A stretch of 64,000 nucleotides of DNA from Sipunculus nudus. Taxonomy: Eukaryota; Annelida; Sipuncula; Golfingiida; Sipunculidae. Position numbers and translations under genes: made by a program. The notes beneath the pieces were generated by a model, which saw only the letters and a program-made list of their open reading frames with translations, searched no databases and had not been told where the DNA came from. Position 1 is the first letter of the stretch, and the number at the start of each line of letters is the position of its first letter. Of this stretch, positions 34,155-47,400 are shown piece by piece. Location of the stretch: the NCBI GenBank assembly GCA_026874595.1, contig CM049319.1:57608917-57672916 (forward strand). The letters are read 5' to 3'.

Positions 34155-36960
34155 CAAAATGCAAACAATTCTCTCTTCACGCGCCGACTAAATCTAACAC
34201 TATGCAAACAATACACTCTTCACGCGCCGACTGAATCTAACACTATGCAAACAATACTCTTCACGCGCCGACTAAATCTAACACCATGCAAACAATACAC
34301 TCTTCACGCGCCGACTGAATCTAACACTATGCAAACAATACACTCTTCACGCGCCGACTGAATCTAACACTATACAAACAATACTCTTCACGCGCCGACT
34401 GAATCTAACATTATGCAAACAATACTCTTCACGCGCCGACTGAATCTAACACTATGCAAACAATTCACTCTTCACGCGCCGACTGAATCTAACACTATGC
34501 AAACAATACTCTTCACGCGCCGACTGAATCTAACACTATGCAAACAATACTCTTCACGCGCCGACTGAATCTAACACTATGCAAACAATACTCTCTTCAC
34601 GCGCCGACTGAATCTAACACTATGCAAACAATACACTCTTCACGCGCTGACTGAATCTAACACTATGCAAACAATACTCTTCACGCACCGACTGAATCTA
34701 ACACTATGCAAACAATTCACTCTTCACGCCCGGATAAATCTAACACTATGCAAACAATACTCTTCACGCGCCGACTGAATCGAACACTATGCAAACAATA
34801 CTCTTCACGCGCCGACTGAATCTAACATTATGCAAACAATTCACTCTTCACGCGCCGACTGAATCTGACACTATGCAAGCAATACACTCTTCAAGCGCCG
34901 ACTGAATCTAACACTATGCAAACAATACTCTTCACGCGCCGACTAAATCTAACACTATGCAAACAATACACTCTTCACGCGCCGACTGAATCTAACACTA
35001 TGCAAACAATACTCTTCACGCGCCGACTAAATCTAACACTATGCAAACAATACACTCTTCATGCGCCGACTGAATCTAACACTATGCAAACAATACTCTT
35101 CACGCGCCGACTGAATCTAACACTATGCAAACAATACTCTTCACGCGCCGACTGAATCTAACACTATGCAAACAATACTCTTCACGCGCCGACTGAATCT
35201 AACACTATGCAAACAATACTCTTCACGCACCGACTGAATCTAACACTATGCAAACAATTCACTCTTCACGCGCCAACTGAATCTAACACTATGCAAACAA
35301 TACTCTTCACGCGCCGACTGAATCTAACACTATGCAAACAATACTCTTCACGCGCCGACTGAACCTAACACTATGCAAACAATTCACTCTTCACGCGCCG
35401 ACTGAATCTAACACTATGCAAACAATACTCTTCACGCGCCGACTGAATCTAACATTATGCAAACAATACTCTTCACGCGCCGACTGAATCTAACACTATG
35501 CAAACAATACACTCTTCACGCGCCGACTGAATCTAACACTATGCAAACAATACTCTTCACGCGCCGACTGAATCTAACACTATGCAAACAATACTCTTCA
35601 CGCGCCGACTGAATCTAACACTATGCAAACAATACACTCTTCACGCGCCGACTGAATCTAACACTATGCAAACAATACTCTTCACGCGCCGACTGAATCT
35701 AACACTATGCAAACAATACACTCTTCACGCGCCGACTGAATCTAACACTATGCAAACAATACCCTCTTCGAGCGCCGACTGAATCTAACACTATGCAAAC
35801 AATACCCTCTTCGAGCGCCGACTGAATCTAACACTATGCAAACAATACTCTTCACGCGCCGACTGAATCTAACACTATGCAAACAATACACTCTTCACGC
35901 GCCAACTGAATCTAACACTATGCAAACAATACTCTTCACGCGCCGACTGAATCTAACACTATGCAAACAATACTCTTCACGCGCCGACTGAATCTAACAC
36001 TATGCAAACAATACCCTCTTCGAGCGCCGACTGAATCTAACACTATGCAAACAATACTCTTCACGCACCGACTGAATCTAACACTATGCAAACAATACTC
36101 TTCACGCGCCGACTGAATCTAACACTATGCAAACAATACTCTTCACGCGCCGACTGAATCTAACACTATGCAAACAATACACTCTTCACGCGCCGACTGA
36201 ATCTAACACTATGCAAACAATACTCTTCACGCGCCGACTGAATCTAACACTATGCAAACAATACTCTTCACGCGCCGACTGAATCTAACACTATGCAAAC
36301 AATACACTCTTCACGCGCCGACTGAATCTAACACTATGCAAACAATACCCTCTTCGAGCGCCGACTGAATCTAACACTATGCAAACAATACTCTTCACGC
36401 GCCGACTGAATCTAACACTATGCAAACAATACTCTTCACGCGCCGACTGAATCTAACACTATGCAAACAATACACTCTTCACGCGCCAACTGAATCTAAC
36501 ACTATGCAAACAATACTCTTCACGCGCCGACTGAATCTAACACTATGCAAACAATACTCTTCACGCGCCGACTGAATCTAACACTATGCAAACAATACCC
36601 TCTTCGAGCGCCGACTGAATCTAACACTATAAAAAAAAAACTCTTCACGCGCCGACTGAATCTAACACTATGCAAACAATACACTCTTCACGCGCCAACT
36701 GAATCTAACACTATGCAAACAATACTCTTCACGCGCCGACTGAATCTAACACTATGCAAACAATACTCTTCACGCGCCGACTGAATCTAACACTATGCAA
36801 ACAATACTCTTCACGCGCCGACTGAATCTAACACTATGCAAACAATACTCTTCACGCGCCGACTGAATCTAACACTATGCAAACAATACTCTTCACGCGC
36901 CGACTGAATCTAACACTATGCAAACAAAACCCTCTTCGAGCGCCGACTGAATCTAACACA
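34155..36960. repeat. 41/43-bp satellite-like tandem array, about 67 units
   Basis: The unit is TCTTCACGCGCCGACTGAAT followed by CTAACACTATGCAAACAAT and a short linker. The linker is AC (41 bp), ACAC or TCAC (43 bp), or ACCC with CTTCGAGCGCC in place of CTTCACGCGCC. Variants recur in similar order (for example the CCAACTG variant near 35904 and 36488), suggesting higher-order blocks. Units are nearly identical. Open frames across it are by-products of the unit pair length (84 bp). Confidence 0.95.
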
Positions 36961-37710
36961 ATCTACAAGAAACCGGACTGGTAAAGATTGCTTCATTAGT
37001 TATATTCTTAATACCTGCCGGGCAATACTACACGTTTTATTATAGCATCGTACCAAAAAGAGTTATTTGATTGGTTCAATTATCTGATTAAATTCAGGAA
37101 ATATACGCCGCCAAAGGGGGTCGCGGAATCAAGGTCTCTGAAGTCCACACAGACTTGGTTGTATGAAGATGGACAAGAGTTAACTAGACTTGCCTCAGAG
37201 TTATTTCACGTGAATTCTTATGGACAGTTTTACATTTCATCGAATGATTGCCAGTCTATATCCACATTAACAATATCATATTACCATTTTGCATAAAGTC
37301 ATCCATACGTGAAGTAACAAATAAAACGTGGTAATTTTTGTTTAATTTATTATATTGAGAAGTACAAGTTTTTATTGAAGCATACACATGCGTGTGGTAT
37401 ATATATCAGGGTCTATCTATGGCTTTGTCACTGTATGCAGTGGGCGAATATCAGAGTCAAGACTTACATAAATACTCAATTTATATCATACATTACTGGT
37501 TTAAATGAAAGAAGCTTGCAGATTATAACATGGGTAAATGGCTAGGTGTACATTTCAATAAATAGCTCTCTTATCATACTGTACAAAATACATTTATATA
37601 TGCATACCCGACTGCTGTTTGTCCCCTTGGCAGCCATAGTTTATTTGTATTGTAGTAGCCTGGTACACTGTGCTTGTAAAGCCCATACTCTAAGGTAGGT
37701 ATATATATAA

Positions 37711-37769
<59 letters not shown>

Positions 37770-38920
37770 TAACCACCTGTGAATTTAGACCATTTTGGTC
37801 AGTCCCACGGGTGGTTTTACCATACAAGTTTCACAGTTTATATATACGCCTAATTTTAAACGGTTCTCATTTTATCATTGTACTTTAAATATGAAACACT
37901 TCACCTAGTGAACCCTCATTTTAAAGGTCATTGGCTCTATTCTTTAGATATCGCTTTTCAAAGCCCACACATTGTAAACATATTTCAAGTTCCCCATTCA
38001 AAGTAACTCCTAGATTTTCCAGCTGGGCAGCCAGACCTGTTACAAAACGGACTTGTAATATACATCCTTGTTTATATAACAGGGCTCGGCATTCATCTTT
38101 GATACTACTTGCCCACTAGGGCTAGTAACATCTAGCTTTTACTTGCCCTTCACAACAGTTTTAACTTATTCCAAATGTTTCGAATTATTTCCAATTATGT
38201 TTCCAATTATTTTGCAAAATAAACATGTTCCCATAGTTGTTTATTTATGAGTTTTCTCTATCACCTTTTCCTGGAATTTTTTACTAGCCCAGACAAGCGG
38301 CCCTGTATAACAGAATCAAACAGCTAGTTCTAAGAGTATACCAATTTTTACATACTTAGCAATAATCATGTCGTTATTTTTTTTTCCTCCAGGAATTAAG
38401 AACTTTGGCTACTGCGACAGACTTAAGTGTACATATATACATATACTGCCAGATGTGTTACACAATTTACATGCATTAGTGAAGACACTGAAACCTTATG
38501 TTTTTGCAATATAACTTAACCTTGAAACAGGCAACTTGAATACGAAAATGACCCTGATGTCATTCAAGATACAAGGTATTTAATTTGCATCAGTACAATA
38601 TGTAGCCATAGTGGCAAATACTAGAGCCTTTAAAACATTAAAACTGCAGAAACTGTAAAGCTTAAACCCCATGTACGCATATATGCGAGGACTGGCAGAG
38701 TTTCCATTAGTACAGCATGCACATATCTGGTGGGCCTTTCACCAAATGTGATGCTGGATTTGTGTTATTTTGCCAGGAAAACCATACTTCGCTCAGTCTA
38801 TGTGAAAACCTTTACAAGGTAATGTACACTGATTGACAAATGCGTTTTTAAATTATTAAAAAATTGTACAAGTGTTCTCGTTTTATTGCATAAACCTTAG
38901 GGTTGAAAGGACTACTGAAG
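36961..38920. other. SHOC2 downstream flank, no other gene
   Basis: Contains an AT microsatellite at 37699-37765 and, at 37766-37850, a fragment related to the CAGTG-ended MITE at 49793 (GACCATTTTGGTCAGTCCCA). Minus-strand AATAAA occurs near 37373, 37641 and 38240; any could end the SHOC2 transcript. Confidence 0.45.
37699..37765. repeat. AT-rich microsatellite
   Basis: ATATATAA units grading into about 20 TA units. Confidence 0.9.
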
Positions 38921-38924
38921 TATT

Positions 38925-39475
38925 GGTAATACCAGTTACCTAGCTTGGTTTACATTACAGGAGCTTCTTTATCCTAAAGTTTAGGATTATATTCACCTGG
39001 CTGGGTTCACATTACAGGTGTGGGCTTTCTTTATCCTGATTTCTAGGATAACAATTACCTAGCTGGGTTTACATTGCAGGTCTGAGCTTCTTTATCCTAA
39101 TTTTTTAGGATTATATTTACCTAGCTGGGTTTACAACACAGGTGTGGGCTTTCTTTACCTTAATTTCTAGCATGATAGTTACCGGGCTTTCTTATCCTAA
39201 TTTCTAGGATAACAGATACCTGGCTAGGTTTACATTACAGCTCTTGGCTCTCTTTATCATTATTTCTAGGATTATAATTACCTGGCAAGTTAACATTACA
39301 GGTTTGGGTTTTTTATCCTTATTTCTAGGATATTAGTTACCTGGCTAGGTAAACATTACAGGTACAGGCTTTACCCTAATTTCCAGGATAACAGTTACCT
39401 AGCTTGGTTTATATTACAGGTCCGGGCTTTTTTCATCCATATTACTAGGATAATAGATACCTTACTAGGGTATGC
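38925..39475. repeat. 60-bp tandem array, about ten units
   Basis: Each unit has TTACCTAGCTGGGTTTACAT, TACAGG, a CTTTATCC stretch and the near-palindrome TCCTAATTTCTAGGA. Unit starts lie near 38938, 38995, 39056, 39118, 39177, 39219, 39280, 39339, 39397 and 39459. Units are diverged (older than the satellite at 34155). It lies about 2 kb beyond the SHOC2 stop and may be in its 3'UTR; on the SHOC2 strand most units contain CAGGTAA or TAGGTAA. Confidence 0.85.
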
Positions 39476-41425
39476 ACTTTAGGTATGAATTTCAAGGACC
39501 ACACTTTAAATAATAATTTTTACTTTACTTGAGAAAGAAATGAAAAAGATGACTAAATTTTAAATTTGGGTTTCAATTTTGGACAAAAAAAGCATGTCAA
39601 TGGTGCATTCATAATTTTAACTTTTGTCTAAATGACAGAAAGAGATAAAGAGAAACTTTTAAATCTCATGGACTTGTTCAATGGCTCTTTCTGGAAATTG
39701 AAATGTCCTTAAGAGTTTATATTGTTAACTACAATGTCATGGGGACAAGATATCCACAAACAATCATTGACTGTTGTGGCAGTCTCAAATTATATGTAAA
39801 CCCATTATTAAATAAAACATTTTACAAACGTAACAATAATCACAGGTAATAATTATTATTCCATCTATTTGAAAATCAAACCTGTACCAAGGTATGCATT
39901 TCCTGTCAGTACCTTAAAGATCCCATTTTGTAGATTACATTCAACAGAGGTTTTGCATGAGAAAAGTAAATAAACATTATGAATAATCACAGGAATAAAA
40001 ACAAATCTAAGTAACACCTTGAGTTATTTATGGACCAATGACAGGTTTTCCTAAATATTATATCGAATACAGGCTCTCCCCCCAAAAAACAAAATAGTCC
40101 TGCAGCATGAATAGTCTGTTTTTCATGGACTTCTATTACATTATGCATGAGGTTATAATCAAGAATATAATTATTGAATCTGACGATGATTGTTCCAAGA
40201 AATAAGGTAAACATTTATAGAAATTTTCAACAAAATGGAGTTATTTCATAACATAAAATCCTTTAATATAATGAGCCTGGCATTAATCCATCTGGCTGAG
40301 AACAGGACATCCTGTGCAATAATCTTTTCACCAGTTTTCACCAGCAAAGGACTGCAATCAGCCCAGGAGACTGGCTGTTAAGAGACAAAATATCGAGATA
40401 AATCACGTGTTCACATTTATGCAGGTACCTAAATACAGTAATGTCATGAAAGTATACCATGATAAACAAAGTCTTAATAAGCCCTGGCCCTGGTCGTTTC
40501 TCCCTCGGTGTTAATGAATGTAATTATGTTATCGTCATGATAATATGACCACTACTTTTTTGTATCAGTATCATTCCCTCAGGGAACCTCTCTGGAGAAT
40601 GTTATTAAGTTGGCCTGGGAGGCACATCCACTGGTGATACCTGGCCAGCTACTCCGTTGCCCCATTTAACCAGCATGTGCACAAACATGGAAACAAAGAT
40701 TTCAGGGATCATATCCCTTTATAGACTAAAATAACCTTCACTTTAGAAGCCTGTAGACTTTTGAGTGGGTAGCCAGCTACACAGCCTATTATGAGTGGAG
40801 AGCAGCCACATGACAGTGAGGGTTAGAATACAGTGTATTGATCTGAAATATCAGCTCCCCACTCCCCGTTTTATCCTGAAACGCATTCAGGTACGTGAGA
40901 GTGTATATCCTGCTGGTTAACTGTATTAATATACAAGTGTGACTGATACTGCGGATCACTGACCGCTCAGTTTGCCTTGCGCTTGACAAGGCTGTACACA
41001 TTTACTAATCCAACAGCTAGGCTCAGAAATATGTAAACTAGCTTTGTCTGTCACTTTATGTGTATGCTTGTGTCTGTGTGTATGTGTGTGTTAGCGCATG
41101 CGCGCGAGGCTTCAAAAACATGGGTCACTGGTAACCACATCTTAAGGTACTTCACAAGTACCCTGCATATACAACAACAACAGGCCAGTGCACCCTGCCA
41201 CCCCTACATAAAATAATTATTGGTGTGTGGCTGCATAATAAGTGAAGCAGTCCATTCAGGGATGCGGGGGTGTGAGCTGGCCCACAACAAAACTAGCTAG
41301 AAACAGGAACATGGCATCACTCTGTTTGTGATTCTAATGGACTGTTTCCATTGGCAACTGTAACCATGGCAATGGCTTATCTGTAGAAGCACTCCGGTCT
41401 GACGGTTTCTTGTCCCCTTCCAATA
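39476..41425 (-). other. SHOC2: SHOC2 3'UTR or 3' flank
   Basis: No coding sequence, tandem array or element terminus was recognised between the SHOC2 stop and the 60-bp array. Vertebrate SHOC2 has a long 3'UTR, so much of this may be transcribed; the end cannot be fixed here. Confidence 0.45.
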
Positions 41426-41458
41426 TCACATCTGGCGGAATGGGCCAAGCTTCAAATA
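41426..41458 (-). CDS. SHOC2: SHOC2 terminal coding exon 16 (residues 526-535)
   Basis: Acceptor TATTTTCAG, then [10 protein letters not shown] and TGA at 41428-41426. It aligns with the human C terminus FLKMQGPYR after IIQ. Confidence 0.92.
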   Translation of the reverse strand, partial: YLKLGPFRQM

Positions 41459-44400
41459 CTGAAAATAAAATGAAGTTCAATTAGCAAAACATAAATCATC
41501 TGGCAAAACAAGCTAAGCTCTTAATAATAGAAAAGAATATAAAAAATTATAATAATCTGTGAAGTTTTACTGATCACTCAATGACAGATGTGAGGAATAC
41601 CTGTCAATCATGTATGTGTAGGACACTGGTTTATCAGATTTATTTAAATTCTTGTATGAAGAGAATATGAAATTTTCTTTACAAAAAAATTTGGCCAAAT
41701 TATTCATTTATATACCTATACTGAAAAAGCGTCTGATACAAAATACAGAAAAAGTTCAATCATAAGACATGCATAAGTTACAAGTTGATAAAAATACAAT
41801 GGTTACATATAAAACCAAGATGATTAAGAACAGTCTAATATTAATATAACATCACACACGCAAATGATAATGATAATGAAGTTATAATACTAAGATACAA
41901 AAGAAATTATAAAGGTTTAAATTATCCTATAGATGTTCACATATGCTAGTTTAAATGCTTGTTTTAAGAAATATATCTTTTAAATATGTTTAAAAGAACG
42001 AAAAGAATCCACAGTGCAGATATTTAAAGCAGAATATTTCACAATGAGGTCCTGCCCCACCAAATCATGTCACAACTTTTCAGTTAGTGGTGTTTCTTGA
42101 TTCTCAATCAATTTTCAGTGTGACAGCAAACAGTCTGAGTTATTTTTGGCCTTTTAAAAGTCGACTACCTGTGAGCTGTGATTTACATACAAATTTATTG
42201 ACTCCCCGGGATGTGCATGATTAAGATTACAGTGAAAACTTGATGAATTGGGTCTTACAGATCAGGTTCATACAGACTTATTAATATTAGCATATTTTAC
42301 GGAAATACAGAAGGTGGATCTGTTATCATATACCATGAATATTATCACCACTACTAATCATAATATTTGGAAATGAAACCAAACATCACTGACTGACCAC
42401 TATCTCTTTTAGGTTTAACAAATATTCCCTTATAGGATGCAACTTTCTCAAATTCCTGAACTTTTCATTTTCCAGGCTATCCCCCGATCCCTAGGATGGG
42501 TACCATCAGTAATAAGCACAGCATGTTAGTGCTGTTTCTTTTGTTATTTTATGTTAAACTGTTTGCAGATTTCCTTAGCAGTAAGGCTGCATGGATCCTA
42601 GGGAAACTTGATAAATAAACACATGATGGTCCAATGGCACCAAAAAATACATTTGGTGGTACCACCTTCATTTTTATGATTTTGTGTTCCTTCTGGTTAG
42701 CTCAGCTGACTTTAAGTCATCTGAGTTATACTGATGTCCTTTCCCTCTTGTCTATCCTTAACCATCAGTACTCAGTATATGTTTACCTGTATGACTAGTG
42801 AAGGGCCTCCTTGAACGATCTCTAACGGGATCTCACTTAGTGGACAGTTCTCTATGCTCATAATCTGCAGCTTCTCGCACAATGACAAAGAGAACGGCAG
42901 ATTGTGCAGATTGGGGTTGTCATTTATGTACAGCGAGTCCAGGTTACCCAGAGTGCCTGCAGAATTCATGTGAAATGAAAAGCTTGAGATAAACATGCAC
43001 AACACCCAACTAAACTATGTCACAGTTGGAGCTAATAATGTAACAAGTATGATCAGCTTCACTTTAACTTCACACTTGATCATAATAATATCTAAAAGGT
43101 TTATAGATAAATATTTAATACATATTCATATATAATAAATTAAAACTTACTTCTACAAAGCTAGTGTTTGTGTTAAATTTATCTTACAAGATATTGGGTA
43201 TGTTACTTTTACTTAAATATCATTTTTCATGAATTATCAAATATACAAATTGTTCTGTGATTTTTATTTTAGTATTTGCTAAAATATTATAGTAATTAAT
43301 CAGAAAATAATCTGTAAAATGACTGTGTAGTTATGTGGTTAATATTCATAACACATTTCAAGACCTGAGAAAAGCTAGAAAAAAAGAATTTGTCCTTAAA
43401 TTGTCCCTACCCTCCCCCCCCCCCTCCCCAATAACTGATGACACATTCACCTTCATTACCATCCACAACTATTCACATCACCAACAATATATAAATGATA
43501 TTTACCAATTTCTTCTGGGATTGACGTGAGGTGGTTCTCTCCAGCACTCAAGTACTGCAGATTGCGCAAAGCACTGCAACACACAATATAAAGGTTTAAA
43601 TACAGAAGTTAAAAATATACTAAATCTACCAGCTTCAATGAATTAAACTGACAACATGCTGTTTTATGAGCAAATTTCTAATTTCAATTTAATTTTACAA
43701 TACTGAACACTTCGAGGGGCATAAAAATTTGTTCGGATATTTGAGGTAACAGATATGCCAGCTACATCATTTTTTTCAATGTAGTTGATATTTTCAATAT
43801 ATCTTATGGCACACTTTTGTAATTTTATAGTATCAAAATGCTTTACTTAACACCTTGCAGGTGAAGATCATAGGATACACAAATACTGCAGGTGTAGATC
43901 ATTAATATAATTTCTGAATGAATGAACAGAGTCGTATGTCACTCTCACAGCACAGCTAATTTTCAAGTTCTAACTTAATGAAAGGGACTTTGTGTTGTGA
44001 TCACAGAGCCAAATAAATGATACAGGAACAATCACAAAGATTGAAACAAGAGGAACAGCATTACTTACATAGGCAAATGCATGCACCTTAATGCCTTAGC
44101 ACCTATAGCTCTCAATTACCTATTGAGCTTAATTAGACCTGCTGATCTGGTCATTTGTTATTCTTCATAAGCGAATGAACAGTCACATGCAGTAATTTTG
44201 GCAAAATATATCTACTTTTTGGTTAAAGGAAGAAAATTTTGGTTACTCAATTTAAATGAAAGAAAAACAAATTTTCAGAAACAAGAGATACGCAAATTTG
44301 AGGTCCTACTGTAATCAAAATAGACAACATTTCTGATAAGTTATCATGGTAAGTCAGGTGACCTATACCTATGCTATATGTTATCAAGTCCACAACCACC

Positions 44401-47400
44401 GAGTCTGAGTGAAAGTCTGTGTCCATGACACATGAGTCCAAGTCCTTAAAGTCTGAGTAGAAGTCCACCTTCTTCGAGTCTGTGTCACTTAAAAGCAGAG
44501 TACAAGTCAAAGTCCAATACACAATTCCTCGATGGAAAGTTTTAAATGATTGTTAAAGATCATCAGGTGTATTTTTAATTTAGTATATATAGAGCTTTTT
44601 TCTACTGTCTCAAGATATACTTGATATGATTTCTCCATTCCTTATATCTTAGTCCGAGGATGAGGCCAGAACCTTCAAGTCAAAGTCAGAGGCAAAGAGT
44701 CCCTGGAAAAGTGGACGCGTGTCAGGACTCAGGTCCAAAAGTCCAACATCACAGATGTATGCAATCCTTACCATAATATGACCCACCTTAAAGATGGATG
44801 TGGATTAGTCGCACAAAGGACCACATGAACTTAGCTACACAAACTCAGAGGATTTCACACATTAAATTCATCCAGAAGGCTCTTTATAATGTCTTAAATG
44901 CATTTGAAACAGCCTTTTAATTGATTTAAAATTTAGGGGATTTTGCCAGCGATGCTACCTTAATGGTAAATGTAGACATAATTAACTCACCCAATAGCTC
45001 TTGGCAGACTGACTAGCTGGTTTGACTGCACCACCAGCTTTGTGAGCTCATGTAAGTAGCCTGGAACAGTCACATAAAATTTATTTTACAAGAGGATTGC
45101 ATATTTGGTTGGCTTCATATTTGCGATTTTCATTTCAGTGTTTTGTAAGGGTTTTTTTTTTTGCCAATTACCAAACAGTAACTTTTTGTGCATAACCATT
45201 GTTATATCAATCACCTATAGATATGCAAGCAATACCTTTACAATTGCAGAGGGGCTAAATAATATTTAAATACTGGGTGAATTGAAAAGAATGCTAATAA
45301 TATTGACATTTCCAGCAATACATGAGATGCCAATGAGGCTATAGAATAAATTGCTGTTCACCCATGCAGATTCTGAATCTTATTCCAAAGGTTTTTATTT
45401 TCTAGATAATTTCCCTAACATGAAAACCAGAGACTTAAAACCCCCGCAAACAAAAAGAAAGGCAACCACAGTAAGTCCATTAGGGGTATTGTGACCTCTT
45501 GACCTCACCAAATATGTGCAGATTTAGCTGAGAACTGAACTCAGGCAAGATATTTAAGTTGTATACCACTAAAGAGAGTTTCATCAAAATCCAAAAAATT
45601 TCTAGTTAGTTATCACAGCAATATCTTATGGTTAACACAATTGGTCTAAACTAAATTATTTTTAACCAGAAAGTCAGCAGAAGACAGCTAAGATAGTTTA
45701 TTTTTTTATTAAGCTTCAAGTATCATACAAAGTCTCTAATGTGCTGGTTCTAAAATATGACTAAAATGTTTAGACATTTACACGAAAATAAATATAATAT
45801 ACAGTATAGCAATTATGTATCTCTAAATCAAGGAAATGTTTAAAAATATGTCTTCAGTCTGTCTTAAAATATTCTTAGTTATCCACAAGTCTCAGATACC
45901 CTGGTAAGTTGTTCCACAATACAAGATCTGCTTATTGAAATGATCTACTGTCAACAGGTTTTTGTTTCTGTAATGGTACTTTTTAGTGTAATTGTTTTAT
46001 GAGGTAAAACAAAGTTCCTTACCTATCTCTTGAGGCAAAGATTCCAACCTGTTTTCTTCTAAATCTAGCACTCTCAATTTCTTCAGATTCCCTATAGTGC
46101 CTGGTAGTCTCTGAAACAGGGAACATTAATTGTAAACACCTTAATTTAAACTAACTGGATTTATACAAAGAGCCCCGCAAATATGCATAATATGCCCATC
46201 TTATGACATCATTAAACAAGTGACCCTTGGGCCATGACGCTCAGCCAACTGACATCTTGATAATATGTCCTTGCACAGAAAACTAATTAAGATAGGTGGC
46301 ATCATAGTTCATGCATTAGCTTAATGTCAATACCCATAAGCACAACAAATCTGATAACAATCAAACCAGCCTTTCATGAGGAATCTGACAATTTGTGTGT
46401 ATTTTGCATGAGTTCTGAGGTGCTCAAACATACCCCATAACTCTGAGAATATAAGTCAGTGTGACCCAATTGCAGGTTCTGGGGAGAACTTTTGAGGAAC
46501 TCTCAGGATGTCAAGTTAGAAGATTCTGGGCCCCATGGTTATGACTTGTGCCCTACTTTGGTATCAAATTTTTAATTATTCTGGGGAGTACTTCAGAGCC
46601 CCATAGGTCAGACAGTATGGGTGAAAGAGACCTAATTTCAGGTTTCCAAGAAGACTTTTCATGGGGCTCCCAGCATGTCAAGTATGAAGATTCTAGGTCT
46701 GGCCGTTGTGATTAGTGCCTTGTAAATAGATGACCGCATCTTTTAAGGTCTCAAAAATAGATAAATACTAGGGACCCAAGGGTCTCGACGCTCAGCTGCA
46801 TTTGTCTATAAGGATATATGTTTATGAGGTTTTCCAAAATATTGGTCCTGTGATCAGTTTGAAGCCAACCTGTCTACCCAAACTGGAGTTATCATCCATA
46901 AACTAATTTGTGAACAGATGGCCCCTGTGACCTTAACCTTTGACCTTGTGACCCCAAAATCAAAAGGAAACTTCCCCTATTGGCAGGTGCACCACATGTT
47001 GATGATTGAAGGATTTAGATGAAAAGTTTGGCTTAAAATGCATCCATAATCTTTCTAAAGTAGTGGTTTATGTGACCTTGACCTCTGATCTCATGACCCC
47101 AGAATCAACAGTTCTTACTTTAGTGGTGGGCCATATAAGTCAAGTTTGAAACCAATATTTCAAACCAAACTGGTGTAATCATCTGGAAACTAATATGTGG
47201 ATTGATGGCCCCCATGACCTTGACCTTTGACCTTGTGACCCAAAAATCCGTAAGTTACTTCCACTTTTGGCAGATGTGCAAAATCTGGAAGATGTTGGTG
47301 GGTTATTGGTGGGTCATATATCAGTCAAAATTGAAACCAATATGTCAATCCAAAATGGAGTTATCATCCAGACACAAATATGTAAACAGATGGGCCCCTG

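Noticed and set aside
34916-36784. Repetitive short open frames (MQTILFTRRLNLTL type) in the 41/43-bp array
   Set aside because: They arise because 41 + 43 = 84 is divisible by three; stops appear whenever two 41-bp units are adjacent. No signal or domain.
34155-36960. CRISPR array
   Set aside because: No unique spacers; the whole unit repeats and the context is an animal genome.
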